From positions 1-64,000 of the forward strand of contig QXWR01000011.1 in the NCBI GenBank assembly GCA_009911065.1: a stretch of DNA of 64,000 nucleotides, given 5' to 3'. Position numbers and translations under genes: made by a program. Below, piece by piece: positions 54,360 to 63,162 of the stretch (its first letter is position 1; every line of letters starts with the position of its first letter). The notes under the pieces were generated by a model, which saw only the letters and a program-made list of their open reading frames with translations, was not told the DNA's origin and did not search any database. This DNA comes from Clostridiaceae bacterium (lineage in GTDB: Bacteria; Bacillota; Clostridia; Lachnospirales; Lachnospiraceae).

Positions 54360-54590
54360 CATTCTTCTATCGACTCCTATGGGCATTAGTTTCAAACAAT
54401 TTTCTCGTGAAGCCAATATTCATTTTTATGATCCGAAAAACTACTTGCAATTCTCTCAAAAAAGTAGTATAGTATAACAAACACCATCATATAGTTTTTA
54501 AAACTATGTAATACAGTTTTACTTTTACTTCTGCATCTTTTCGTCCCGCCGGTTTCACCGGCTCATTGTTTCAAAGGAGGGATTTTTATT

Positions 54591-55241
54591 ATGACATTTA
54601 AAGTCAAGGACCCAGGCAGCGCCCTTACCCATTTTATTGGTATGCTGCTGGCCCTGTTCGCTGCCACTCCGCTTTTAATCAAAGCTGCCCGCTCACCGGG
54701 ACAGACCCATGTACTGGCTTTGACTATTTTTATCATCAGCATGATTTTATTATATGCAGCCAGCACCATTTACCATACATTAGATATTTCTCCCAAGGTA
54801 AACCAACTTCTGCGCAAAGCAGACCACATGATGATTTTTATTCTTATTGCTGGAACCTACACTCCCGTGTGTATGTTAGTCTTAGGCGACCACACTGGCT
54901 GGACTTTATTGGCCCTTGTGTGGGGAATTGCCGCTGTGGGCATTCTTATTAATGCCTTATGGATTACCTGTCCAAAGTGGTTTTCCTCTCTCATTTACAT
55001 CGCCATGGGCTGGGTATGTGTATTGGCTTTTGGAAAAATTACCGCCGCCCTTCCCCGAAGCGCTTTTGGCTGGCTCTTGGCCGGCGGAATCATCTACACC
55101 ATCGGCGGCGTGATCTATGCCCTGAAACTGCCGGTCTTTAACAGCCGGTATAAGAATTTTGGCTCCCATGAGCTATTCCATCTGTTTGTAATGGGCGGAA
55201 GCCTTTGTCATTATATTATGATGTATGCTTTTGTGGCTTGA
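54591..55241 (+). CDS. Hemolysin III family membrane protein (YqfA/PAQR-like)
   Basis: A 216-residue protein with seven membrane helices. Conserved residues are in DPGSALTHFIGMLLAL, YAASTIYHTLDI, RKADHMMIFILIAGTYTPV and the C-terminal SHELFHLFVMGGSLCHY. Together these give the histidine/aspartate zinc site of PAQR-type hydrolase-like membrane proteins. Starts after AAAGGAGG. Family members affect membrane lipids or fluidity in Bacillus; the hemolysin name is historical. Stands alone, with its own terminator. Confidence 0.92.
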   Translation: MTFKVKDPGSALTHFIGMLLALFAATPLLIKAARSPGQTHVLALTIFIISMILLYAASTIYHTLDISPKVNQLLRKADHMMIFILIAGTYTPVCMLVLGDHTGWTLLALVWGIAAVGILINALWITCPKWFSSLIYIAMGWVCVLAFGKITAALPRSAFGWLLAGGIIYTIGGVIYALKLPVFNSRYKNFGSHELFHLFVMGGSLCHYIMMYAFVA

Positions 55242-55325
55242 GGGCTTGCCAGATAGAATGAGTCGAATCATTGCCAGAATGGCTCATTAAAACCATGTTT
55301 CAATATGCATTCTCTTTTATGATCT

Positions 55326-55373
55326 GGAACTGTTTTTTGCAGAAATATCTGCGAGAGACAGTTCCCCTTTTTT
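55326..55373 (+). terminator. Terminator of the hemolysin III gene
   Basis: GGAACTGT (55326-55333) pairs with ACAGTTCC (55358-55365), with an inner GCAGA/TCTGC stem, followed by CCTTTTTTA. The rest of 55374-55580 shows nothing further. Confidence 0.7.
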
Positions 55374-55587
55374 ATTTCTAATTCTCTATTTTATTCCATA
55401 ATTGAGTTCTAATCACAAGTCATAAAAAATGGTGAAACAATTTCCTTACAGTTGTTACTGTTCCCATAAATCCCTTCAGATAAAAACATGTATACATTGT
55501 TTCCTGGCCAAAATTACATATATCACAAGTAAAATCCTGGTAATATAGAAATATGGAAAATTTTTCCTATTCTATAAGTGGAGGTGC

Positions 55588-56172
55588 ATGGATATGCAAA
55601 AGACACAGCCGATCAGAGACACAAATGATATTCAAAGATTCAAACAATACTATCTGGACCGACAGCAGATACGCAATTACACCATGGTCACTCTTGGCAT
55701 GAATACTTCCCTAAGGATTGGTGATCTGCTAAATTTAAAGTGGAAAGATGTCTATGATTTTCAGAATATCTGTTTTTGCAAACACTTGAGAGTCCTTGAA
55801 CAAAAAACAGAAAAACAAAACATGATTGCCTTAAATCAGGAAGCGCTGCTGGCCCTGGAATATTTAAGAAGATCTCTGGTTTCTATTTCTGAAAACAATT
55901 ATCTGTTTCAAAGCCGTGAAGGCAAAAACCGCCCCATTACCCGCGTCCAGGCCTTCCGCATTATCAAAACCGCTGCGGAAGAACTCCACTTTGAAGGGAC
56001 CATTAGCTGCCACTCCTTAAGAAAAACCTTTGGATATCATGCATGGAAAAGAGGAGTACCCCCCGCAGTAATTATGACGATTTACAATCATTCTTCCCTG
56101 GAAGTCACCAAGCGCTACCTGTCCATTGACCAGGATGACAGAGACCGGGTGTTTTTGGAAATTAATTTATAA
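55588..56172 (+). CDS. Minimal tyrosine recombinase (integrase catalytic domain)
   Basis: A 194-residue protein with the catalytic fold only. The first arginine is in NTSLRIGDLLNLKW, the H-x-x-R box in CHSLRKTFGYHAWKRG, the second histidine in IYNHSSLEVTK and the tyrosine in KRYLSI. It lacks the usual N-terminal SAM-like core-binding domain. ATG 55588 is used; ATG 55594 has better spacing from GGAGG and may be the true start. No partner mobile genes adjoin it. It may act on a local inversion or be a domesticated integrase. Confidence 0.85.
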   Translation: MDMQKTQPIRDTNDIQRFKQYYLDRQQIRNYTMVTLGMNTSLRIGDLLNLKWKDVYDFQNICFCKHLRVLEQKTEKQNMIALNQEALLALEYLRRSLVSISENNYLFQSREGKNRPITRVQAFRIIKTAAEELHFEGTISCHSLRKTFGYHAWKRGVPPAVIMTIYNHSSLEVTKRYLSIDQDDRDRVFLEINL

Positions 56173-56198
56173 AAAGATATTGTTATTTGAAAAATAGG

Positions 56199-56236
56199 AA
56201 TGAGTGTAACACATTTTATCTTGTATTACACTCATT
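56199..56236 (+). terminator. Terminator of the recombinase gene
   Basis: AATGAGTGTAA (56199-56209) pairs perfectly with TTACACTCATT (56226-56236) around a 16-base loop. It begins about 27 bases after the stop. Confidence 0.65.
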
Positions 56237-56865
56237 TCAACAAAAAAACAGCTTTTATTTTTTGTTCCTACTCTATATAATCCTTCGTTAAAACCGTTGT
56301 CTCATATCCGGATTCTGTCTCTGAAAGGTCATATAAATCATCTCCCAGCTTCAGCTACACACATAAGTGTATATTCTAATCAGAAAGATTTATCGGACAC
56401 GAAGTTCCGATTGCCCTCAGTTAAATTGATATTGCAAAAGAAATAGCATCTAACTTTGGACGGTTGGGATGCTTTTTCTTTTTATGATTGTCTATGTAAG
56501 ACAGAGCCGCAAAAATAACAAGTATTTCTTAATTAAACTTAATTAAAAATGAAGCAGTATCAATCGGATATGGTCTGGCATCGCCAGTGGTGTCAAAGGC
56601 GTAGGCGTTCGCCAATGCAGGGGGTGAAGTAGAGAGGAGCGGGAACGGAGCCGCCGGAATGCGGATGTCGTTAAACGCCAACACGATTTGGCGATCTCCC
56701 CGAAGGGGAATAGTCCGAGTTAGTATTACCTCAGACTTCTGTGTTACTGTGTTACACATGAATGAAACCAGATAAGGAGAAATTTGAATTGTTGGCTGAC
56801 ACAATCCGATGCTCACTATTTCTGTAGACACAGTACCGCAAGTTTTCTCTCTTAATCTAACCACA
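56237..56865. other. Stretch without a recognisable gene, partly anomalous in composition
   Basis: 56540-56720 is richer in GC than its AT-rich surroundings and contains a CCCCGAAGGGG hairpin. A 123-residue open frame (56529-56900, minus strand) crosses it, but has no recognisable domain and overlaps the end of the RhuM gene. It may be a remnant of inserted DNA. Nothing functional can be claimed. Confidence 0.4.
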
Positions 56866-57915
56866 TCAATCTTCCAAAAAGCTCTTTGTCTGCTCCTCAA
56901 GTTTTAACATAAATTTATCATAATCGGACATGAAAAGTCTATCCTGTATAATACGATATTTTTCAAATTCCGTTTCAGCATACAATTTGGCTTGTTCTGC
57001 ACTTATTTTGCCAGGACCAGTCAGTATTTCCGTACCGTTAAATTCAAGAAAACCATCCAGACGTTTTGCCCAATCCCCCATGCTCATTGGTATATGGCGT
57101 TCTGCCTGAAGTTCGGCATAGTCAAGATACAAGGAAACAATCCTTTCCAAAAAGGACAGTTCCTTTTCGGTTAGATAGTTCTTTGCTATAGACACATCAC
57201 TTTTTACAATTTTTCCATCAGGTGCATTTTCCCACGAAGTCAATCCCATGTGTTCTTTCTGTGCGTCAGCACGCTCTACAATAAGTTCCGCCGCTGTATG
57301 TCTATGGGTAGCGTAATGCATTTTATTTTGAACTGTTTTGAAAAAGGCTCTTGTGGTTTTAGCATCTTTATCATAATCAAAAGCTGTGGCATATAAATCA
57401 GTTACCTTCTGATAAAATTTTCTTTCAGAAAGCCGGATTTCTCGAATATTTTCTAACTGACGGTCAAAATATTCATCTGTAAACAAAGTTCCTTTTTTTA
57501 AACGCTCAACATCCATTGTCCAGCCTTGAATTGTATAGTCTTTCACAATCTGCCCTGCCCATTTACGAAACTGCACTGCACGATCATTATTTACTTTAAA
57601 TCCAACAGCAATAATGGCTTGAAGATTATAATGATTTGTTTTATATTTTTTCCCATCAGCAGCAGTTATTAAGTATTTCTTAATAACTGCTGCTTCTATT
57701 AATTCCCCGTCAACAAAAATCCTTTTTAAATGTTGATTGATAGCAGAAACTGATACACCATATAAAACAGCCATCATCTTCTGTGTCAGCCAGATATTTT
57801 CATCTTCATATCGCATTTCTACGCTGCTTTCTTCTCCACCTACTGAAGCAACATAGGTAAGATATTCTGCAGCGCTTGAACGGATTGTTATTTGATTTAT
57901 TTTCTTTTTGGACAT
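56866..57915 (-). CDS. RhuM family protein
   Basis: A 349-residue protein matching the RhuM (virulence-associated) family: WLTQKMMAVLYGVSVSAINQHLKRIF, in parts, near the N-terminus is the KilA/Bro-like HTH. YNLQAIIAVGFKVNNDRAVQFRKWA and the TRAFFKTVQNKMHYATHRHTAAELI stretch, in parts, are family hallmarks. Members often sit beside type I restriction genes or in genomic islands. Their function is unresolved, with DNA binding likely for the N-terminal part. No restriction genes are visible here. Full length and apparently intact. Confidence 0.88.
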   Translation of the reverse strand: MSKKKINQITIRSSAAEYLTYVASVGGEESSVEMRYEDENIWLTQKMMAVLYGVSVSAINQHLKRIFVDGELIEAAVIKKYLITAADGKKYKTNHYNLQAIIAVGFKVNNDRAVQFRKWAGQIVKDYTIQGWTMDVERLKKGTLFTDEYFDRQLENIREIRLSERKFYQKVTDLYATAFDYDKDAKTTRAFFKTVQNKMHYATHRHTAAELIVERADAQKEHMGLTSWENAPDGKIVKSDVSIAKNYLTEKELSFLERIVSLYLDYAELQAERHIPMSMGDWAKRLDGFLEFNGTEILTGPGKISAEQAKLYAETEFEKYRIIQDRLFMSDYDKFMLKLEEQTKSFLED

Positions 57916-58088
57916 CTAAAATATTCCTTTCTGCAATATTTGCAAATATTTCCCTCCTACGCGTTTTTTGCCGTTTATTTAGCTTCACTATTTCTTTTAT
58001 ATAGCTGTCTGAATTAAATTATACATCTCTTATATTTCAATTACTTTTTCATAAATACTTATAATACTTTTGACTATATAAAGAAAAA

Positions 58089-58673
58089 CTAATACAATAC
58101 CGCCAATTGTTTATATTCAAAATCCGGTCTATGAATCAAAAAGATATCCTGTTCTGGCATTTTTCCCGCATAATGCAATAGGTTACTAACATGTAATTGA
58201 TAATACCATTCTCCAGTATCATAGATCTTACGCTCATTCCAGATTACTCGCCCATACTGTCCTCGTTTCAAAGAAAAAATGGTTTCATTTAAAATATCAT
58301 GACGATACAACAAAGAATCTACATTATGATAATCTTTGTTATGTCCCTGTCTAATAGGCTGACCACTGCGATGTGCATCATAAAAAAATGTCACTTCATA
58401 ACTTTCTGTATCCGGCTGGATCAATAAATTGGTCAGATTTAAGTTCTGAATGGAAGAATAGAACTGAAAACGGTATGTATCATTCACCCATAAATTTTGA
58501 AACGTGGTTCCTCTTTGACAAAAATTCAAATGATGTACAATTACATCTCCATGAAATGTATCAGGAAAATTATCCAATAAATAAGCCATAGGAAATTCCG
58601 CACGCTTTTTAGCATAAGCAGAATTTCTTTCTTTTTTCCCCCAAGTAAGGCAAATATCTTGAACCAAAAGCAA
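58089..58673 (-). CDS. Hypothetical protein
   Basis: About 194 residues, no signal peptide or membrane segment, rich in aromatic residues and histidine (for example HGDVIVHHLNFCQRG and TFFYDAHRSGQPIRQGHNKDYH). I do not recognise the family. TTG 58673 is proposed as start because GGGGAGG lies about 10 bases before it; the GTG at 58682 is too close to that site. It stands between the RhuM gene and a divergent HD-domain gene. An enzyme or binding protein is possible; no function is offered. Confidence 0.6.
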   Translation of the reverse strand: MLLVQDICLTWGKKERNSAYAKKRAEFPMAYLLDNFPDTFHGDVIVHHLNFCQRGTTFQNLWVNDTYRFQFYSSIQNLNLTNLLIQPDTESYEVTFFYDAHRSGQPIRQGHNKDYHNVDSLLYRHDILNETIFSLKRGQYGRVIWNERKIYDTGEWYYQLHVSNLLHYAGKMPEQDIFLIHRPDFEYKQLAVLY

Positions 58674-58915
58674 ATGACACACCTCCCCTACTTAATTTTT
58701 AATTTTAATCCAGTTAATTCTCTCAATAAACATTTCACATTTTGAAATCATAAATCCCCCTCACTACTTATATGGATCATAACACTTTTTAATATTGCAA
58801 GTCAACCAATAATGTCTCACGCCATTCATTGACATCTCTCCAATCCCCAATTAAAATAAAAAAGAAAAAACTACTGTCTATCCACACTCATTTTTATGGG
58901 AGGTAATATCTGTAA

Positions 58916-59506
58916 ATGAACGACCGTTTAAAAAAGCAATTGGAATTTGTTTTGGAAATTGACAAGGAAAAAAACATCTTTCGCCAAACTCATTTATCCA
59001 ACCATGGAAGAAAGGAAAATGATGCGGAACATGCTTGGCACATGGCAATTATGACCTATCTTTTGCAGGAATACTCCAACGAACCCATTGATCTTGCGAA
59101 AACAATGTTAATGTGCCTGATACATGATATAGTGGAAATTGATGCAGGTGACACCTACGCCTATGATACAGAAGGTTTAAAAACCCAGAAAAAACGCGAA
59201 GATGCAGCAAAAGATCGAATCTACTCTCTCCTGCCAGAAGATCAAAAAGACAAACTCATAGCCTTTTTTGATGAATTTGAAGAAAACCAGACTCCAGAAG
59301 CAAAATTCGCTCATGCCATGGACAATCTTCAGCCTCTGCTTTTAAATGACAGCAATGACGGGGGCGACTGGAGAGAACATCAGGTTACGGCAAAGCAAGT
59401 TTACGGACGGCAATCCGGAACAAAAGACGGCTCAAAACTACTATATGAATTTGCTGAAACTCTAATTAAAAAAAACATCAAGAAGGGAAATATACTTCCC
59501 CGATAA
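58916..59506 (+). CDS. HD-domain hydrolase (YfbR/HDDC2-like nucleotidase)
   Basis: A 196-residue protein with HD-family metal ligands: the histidine in DAEHAWHMAIMTYLL, the HD pair in CLIHDIVEIDAGDTYAYD, and a late aspartate in FAHAMDNLQPLL. This pattern fits the YfbR/HDDC2 group of 5'-deoxynucleotidases, which dephosphorylate dNMPs. It follows a GGGAGG site. Stands alone; the role is probably nucleotide pool clean-up. Confidence 0.85.
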   Translation: MNDRLKKQLEFVLEIDKEKNIFRQTHLSNHGRKENDAEHAWHMAIMTYLLQEYSNEPIDLAKTMLMCLIHDIVEIDAGDTYAYDTEGLKTQKKREDAAKDRIYSLLPEDQKDKLIAFFDEFEENQTPEAKFAHAMDNLQPLLLNDSNDGGDWREHQVTAKQVYGRQSGTKDGSKLLYEFAETLIKKNIKKGNILPR

Positions 59507-59713
59507 CACAGAGGCAAAATGTCGGGCATAGAACCACCACATCTCCGCTTTTCCTCTGTACTCTCGGAAAAGTATCCTCACCAAAACACAAAGGTATTTT
59601 AAAACAGGTTAAACAAATACAGCATGAGAGAAGTAGGAAAACATATCTGAAAACCGTTTCTTATTCCTCTCATGCAAATCATTTTTTCACTATCATGGTT
59701 TTATGTCGCTGTA

Positions 59714-62257
59714 CTACTGAATGGAAACCACCTTATAATCCTGGTCCTCCACCGTCTTCTTCAGCACTTCATCCGTCACAGAATCGGAAAGCGTCACCAC
59801 TGCAGTACCTGTCTCATGGCTGACGGCTGCTGCACGAACTCCCTCCAAAGCTTCCAGGCACTTTTTCACCCGTGCTTCACAGTGTCCGCACATCATTCCT
59901 TCAATCTTCATTGTCTTCTCCATAGCTAAATCCTCCTTCTGATTCGTTTTGATTTTTTTGTCTTTTTTTGTATCATGCATATTAAACCAGTTCAGCCGCA
60001 GTGCGTTGGTAACTACACAGAAGCTGGACAGGCTCATAGCCGCAGCGCCAAACATTGGATTTAATTTCCATCCAAATATAGGATACCACAAACCGGCTGC
60101 CAAAGGAATCCCCACTACATTATAGAAAAATGCCCAAAACAGATTCTCGTGAATATTTCTTAAAGTTGCCCGACTTAATCGAATTGCTGCCGGCACATCA
60201 CTTAAACGGCTTTTCATCAACACCACATCTGCCGCATCAATAGCAATATCGGTTCCTGCACCAATGGCGATTCCAATGTCTGCTCTGGTAAGCGCCGGAG
60301 CATCATTGATTCCGTCTCCCACCATAACTACTTTCCCTTTATGTTTCAAAGAACGAATCACACTTTCTTTTCCGTCTGGAAGCACTCCGGCAATTACCTC
60401 ATCTACTCCGGCCTGTGTGCCAATGGCTTTTGCCGTCCGTTCATTGTCCCCTGTCAACATCACCACATGGATTCCCATGTTTTGCAACTCCCGCACTGCT
60501 TGCGGGCTGTCCTCCTTAATCACATCTGCCACTGCAATAATTCCCCATAAGCGGCCTGCCCGACTAAAGAACAATGGGGTTTTTCCTTGCTCTGCCAATT
60601 TTTCAGCCTGTTTTTGTAAGGACTCCAAAACATCTGTCTGACTGCGGATAAATTTAAGATTTCCTCCGCTGATAATCTCACCATTTAGCACTGCAGATAA
60701 TCCATTTCCTGGCAGAGCCTGAAACTGGGAAACCTCTTCCGCCTCAATCTTTCGTTCTTGGGCTGCCTGCAAAACAGCTTTGGCCAAAGGATGTTCACTC
60801 TTTTTCTCCAGCGCGTAAGCCAGCTTTAGCAATTCCTCCTCATCAATCCCCTCTGCTGGTATCAAATCCGTCACCTTCGGTTCTCCACTGGTAATGGTGC
60901 CAGTCTTATCCAAAGCCACTATTTCCATCTTGCCGGTTTCCTCCAAAGAAACCGCTGTTTTAAACATAATTCCATTCTTGGCTCCCATACCATTGCCTAC
61001 CATGATTGCCACTGGGGTTGCCAGGCCAAGAGCACAAGGACAACTGATGACCAATACCGAAATCCCGCGGGCAAGGGCAAATCCCATACTTTCCCCTGCT
61101 AAAAGCCACACGACAATCGTCACTGCAGCAATTCCAATCACTGCCGGAACAAATACTCCGGAAACCCGGTCTGCTACTTTGGCAATTGGCGCTTTGGTAG
61201 CTGCCGCATCGCTGACCATTTGGATAATTTGAGACAGGGTCGTATCTTCTCCTACCCGTGTAGCCCGACACCGAATAAAACCGGACTGATTAACCGTTGC
61301 TGCTGATACCGAGTCTCCCTCTTCCTTATCTACTGGAATGCTTTCTCCAGTCAGAGCAGACTCATTGACTGCGCTGATTCCCTCAATTACCACACCATCC
61401 ACGGGAATATTTTCTCCAGGACGAACCACAAAAATATCGTCTTTTAGCACCTGGTCAATGGAAACCTCTTCCTCCACTCCATCCCGCACAACAGTAGCGG
61501 TCTTGGGGGCCAGTTTCATCAGACTTTTCAGTGCATCTGTAGTACGTCCCTTAGACCGGGCCTCCAGCATTTTTCCAACGGTAATCAGCGTCAGAATCAT
61601 AGCTGCAGACTCAAAATAAAATTCATGCATGTAAGCCATAACTGCCGCCATATCTCCCTTCATCTGTGCGTCTGTCATGGCAAATAAAGCATATGTGCTG
61701 TAAACAAGAGATGCCCCTGACCCTAATGCCACCAGGGTATCCATATTAGGCGACCGATGCCACAGGCTCTTAAAACCGCTGATAAAAAACTTCTGATTAA
61801 TGACCATAATAATCACGGTCAAAATCAGCTGCAAAAGCCCCATGGCTACATGATTTCCTGCCAAAAACGATGGAACCGGCCAATTCCACATCATATGTCC
61901 CATAGAAAAATACATCAGTACGACTAAAAATCCCAAAGACGAATAAAGACGCTGCCGCAGCACAGGCGTATCCCGGTCCTTTAACATCTCCTCCGCCGCT
62001 GACATTCCTCCAGCCGCCACATTTCCTGCTGTTTTCCCAGGTCCTCCGCTGCTTCCCCGGTCCCTTTTTGCCGCTCCGTATCCAGCCTGTTCCACCGCTG
62101 CAATCACTGCATCAGCCGCTGCGGTTCCCTCCACTCCCATGGAATTTGTTAGCAGACTGACCGAACAGGAAGTAACTCCCTGCACCTTAGAAACTGCTTT
62201 CTCCACTCTGGCGCTGCACGCCGCACAACTCATACCTGTAACCGTATATTGGTCCAT
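59714..62257 (-). CDS. copA: Copper-exporting P-type ATPase fused to a CopZ-like domain
   Basis: An 847-residue protein. N-terminal metal-binding domain with CAAC (C11, C14), about eight helices, CPC metal site (406-408), phosphorylation motif DKTGT (450-454), SEHP (487-490), and a C-terminal metal-binding domain (778-847) with C789 and C792 in [11 protein letters not shown]1B ATPases export Cu+. The C-terminal domain corresponds to a CopZ chaperone. Just before its methionine (ATG 59923-59921) the coding sequence contains AAGGAGG with 8-base spacing, so a separate 70-residue CopZ may also be made. Follows csoR. Confidence 0.93.
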   Translation of the reverse strand: MDQYTVTGMSCAACSARVEKAVSKVQGVTSCSVSLLTNSMGVEGTAAADAVIAAVEQAGYGAAKRDRGSSGGPGKTAGNVAAGGMSAAEEMLKDRDTPVLRQRLYSSLGFLVVLMYFSMGHMMWNWPVPSFLAGNHVAMGLLQLILTVIIMVINQKFFISGFKSLWHRSPNMDTLVALGSGASLVYSTYALFAMTDAQMKGDMAAVMAYMHEFYFESAAMILTLITVGKMLEARSKGRTTDALKSLMKLAPKTATVVRDGVEEEVSIDQVLKDDIFVVRPGENIPVDGVVIEGISAVNESALTGESIPVDKEEGDSVSAATVNQSGFIRCRATRVGEDTTLSQIIQMVSDAAATKAPIAKVADRVSGVFVPAVIGIAAVTIVVWLLAGESMGFALARGISVLVISCPCALGLATPVAIMVGNGMGAKNGIMFKTAVSLEETGKMEIVALDKTGTITSGEPKVTDLIPAEGIDEEELLKLAYALEKKSEHPLAKAVLQAAQERKIEAEEVSQFQALPGNGLSAVLNGEIISGGNLKFIRSQTDVLESLQKQAEKLAEQGKTPLFFSRAGRLWGIIAVADVIKEDSPQAVRELQNMGIHVVMLTGDNERTAKAIGTQAGVDEVIAGVLPDGKESVIRSLKHKGKVVMVGDGINDAPALTRADIGIAIGAGTDIAIDAADVVLMKSRLSDVPAAIRLSRATLRNIHENLFWAFFYNVVGIPLAAGLWYPIFGWKLNPMFGAAAMSLSSFCVVTNALRLNWFNMHDTKKDKKIKTNQKEDLAMEKTMKIEGMMCGHCEARVKKCLEALEGVRAAAVSHETGTAVVTLSDSVTDEVLKKTVEDQDYKVVSIQ

Positions 62258-62360
62258 CTTTCTAAAACTCCTTTCCTCCTCACTTTAATCTCTCCCTTTT
62301 CATTCATTCCTATTCACCATCTATTTTTCCTATCCACCACCTATCTTAGCCCCTTCCCAT

Positions 62361-62726
62361 TTACTTCATTAATTTCTGTAATGTTTTCACCAGTTCATCA
62401 ATCGTCTCCTCTTTCCCTTCCCGAATATCCTGTGCTACGCACGTGCGGATATGATTTGCCAGCAACACTTTATTAAAACTGTTAAGGGCCGCATTAATCG
62501 CAGCTACCTGCACCAGAATATCCGTACAATAAACATCCTCCTCCACCATTCTTTTGATTCCACGAACCTGTCCCTCAATCCGGCTTAATCGGTTCAGCAT
62601 ATCCCGATATTCCTTATTCGGACGCTTCTTGCGCCTTCCTTCCTCCAATTCCCCCTCATTTACAACTCCCATCTCCAACTTTTCCTCCTCATCCTCTATC
62701 CTTTCCAATTTCTCCATATCATCCAT
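62361..62726 (-). CDS. csoR: CsoR family copper-sensing repressor
   Basis: A 121-residue protein. C67, H92 and C96 keep the C-x24-H-x3-C spacing of the CsoR copper site (C36, H61, C65 in the Mycobacterium protein), within MLNRLSRIEGQVRGIKRM, VYCTDILVQ and NHIRTC. An unusually long acidic N-terminal extension of about 38 residues precedes the conserved part. ATG 62726 follows AGGAG with 8-base spacing. It leads the csoR-copA operon and should repress it until Cu+ binds. Confidence 0.92.
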   Translation of the reverse strand: MDDMEKLERIEDEEEKLEMGVVNEGELEEGRRKKRPNKEYRDMLNRLSRIEGQVRGIKRMVEEDVYCTDILVQVAAINAALNSFNKVLLANHIRTCVAQDIREGKEETIDELVKTLQKLMK

Positions 62727-62744
62727 ACAGATCACTCCTCTCTT

Positions 62745-62808
62745 GCTCTCATGCTCTCATGCTCTCATGCTCTCATGCTCTCATGCTCTCATGCTCTCAT
62801 GCTCTCAC
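62745..62808. repeat. Octanucleotide microsatellite in the csoR leader
   Basis: Seven perfect copies of GCTCTCAT from 62745 to 62800 and one imperfect copy to 62808. The block begins about six bases upstream of the csoR ribosome site and lies within the predicted transcribed leader. Slippage would change the leader in 8-base steps. Confidence 0.9.
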
Positions 62809-62882
62809 TCAATCCAATCGCTTCCCAAAATCTCCAATCCACTTTTCCACTACTTTAAAAAGCCATTAAACAATTCCACCAT

Positions 62883-62943
62883 ATACCCCCAACTGGTATT
62901 TATCCTTTTTCTATATTATATACCCATCACCGGTATATTGCAA
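62883..62943 (-). promoter_or_regulatory. csoR-copA promoter with two CsoR-type dyads
   Basis: Minus strand TTGCAA (62938-62943) and TATAAT (62915-62920) are spaced by 17 bases. The spacer is occupied by the dyad ATACC-N7-GGTAT (62920-62936). A second dyad of identical form lies at 62883-62899, just past the predicted start point. CsoR-family operators are GC-centred dyads with TACC/GGTA arms, so both are likely binding sites. Confidence 0.75.
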
Positions 62944-63162
62944 CTCTTTTTTTCTAAAAGATCTCTATCAAAACTCTCATTCCGTCAAATCCCTCACAGC
63001 AAGCTGGCAAGACATCCCATTTGCGGCGCAGCAAGTTGCAGGAATTTGTCCTTCGCGGCAGCCTCACAACCTTTTTTCCAATATTTTCACAAACACTCTT
63101 CCCGTTTTCCTCACAACATGGTAAAATAGAACCATTACGAAAAAAGGAGGAACACCCCATTG

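Noticed and set aside
54202..54477. 91-residue open frame across the 30-bp repeats
   Set aside because: Its GTG start lies inside the terminator hairpin of the preceding gene, there is no ribosome site, and the product is merely the translated repeat.
54591..55241. True haemolysin/virulence factor
   Set aside because: The family name is historical; the sequence is a seven-helix PAQR-like membrane protein found in many harmless bacteria.
56529..56900. 123-residue minus-strand open frame downstream of the RhuM gene
   Set aside because: It overlaps the RhuM 3' end, has no recognisable domain and no good ribosome site. Treated as anomalous non-coding DNA, with a low-probability chance of being a gene remnant.
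62745..62808. Possible CRISPR-like array
   Set aside because: The 8-bp units abut with no spacers; it is a microsatellite. The 30-bp array at 54261 likewise has no spacers.
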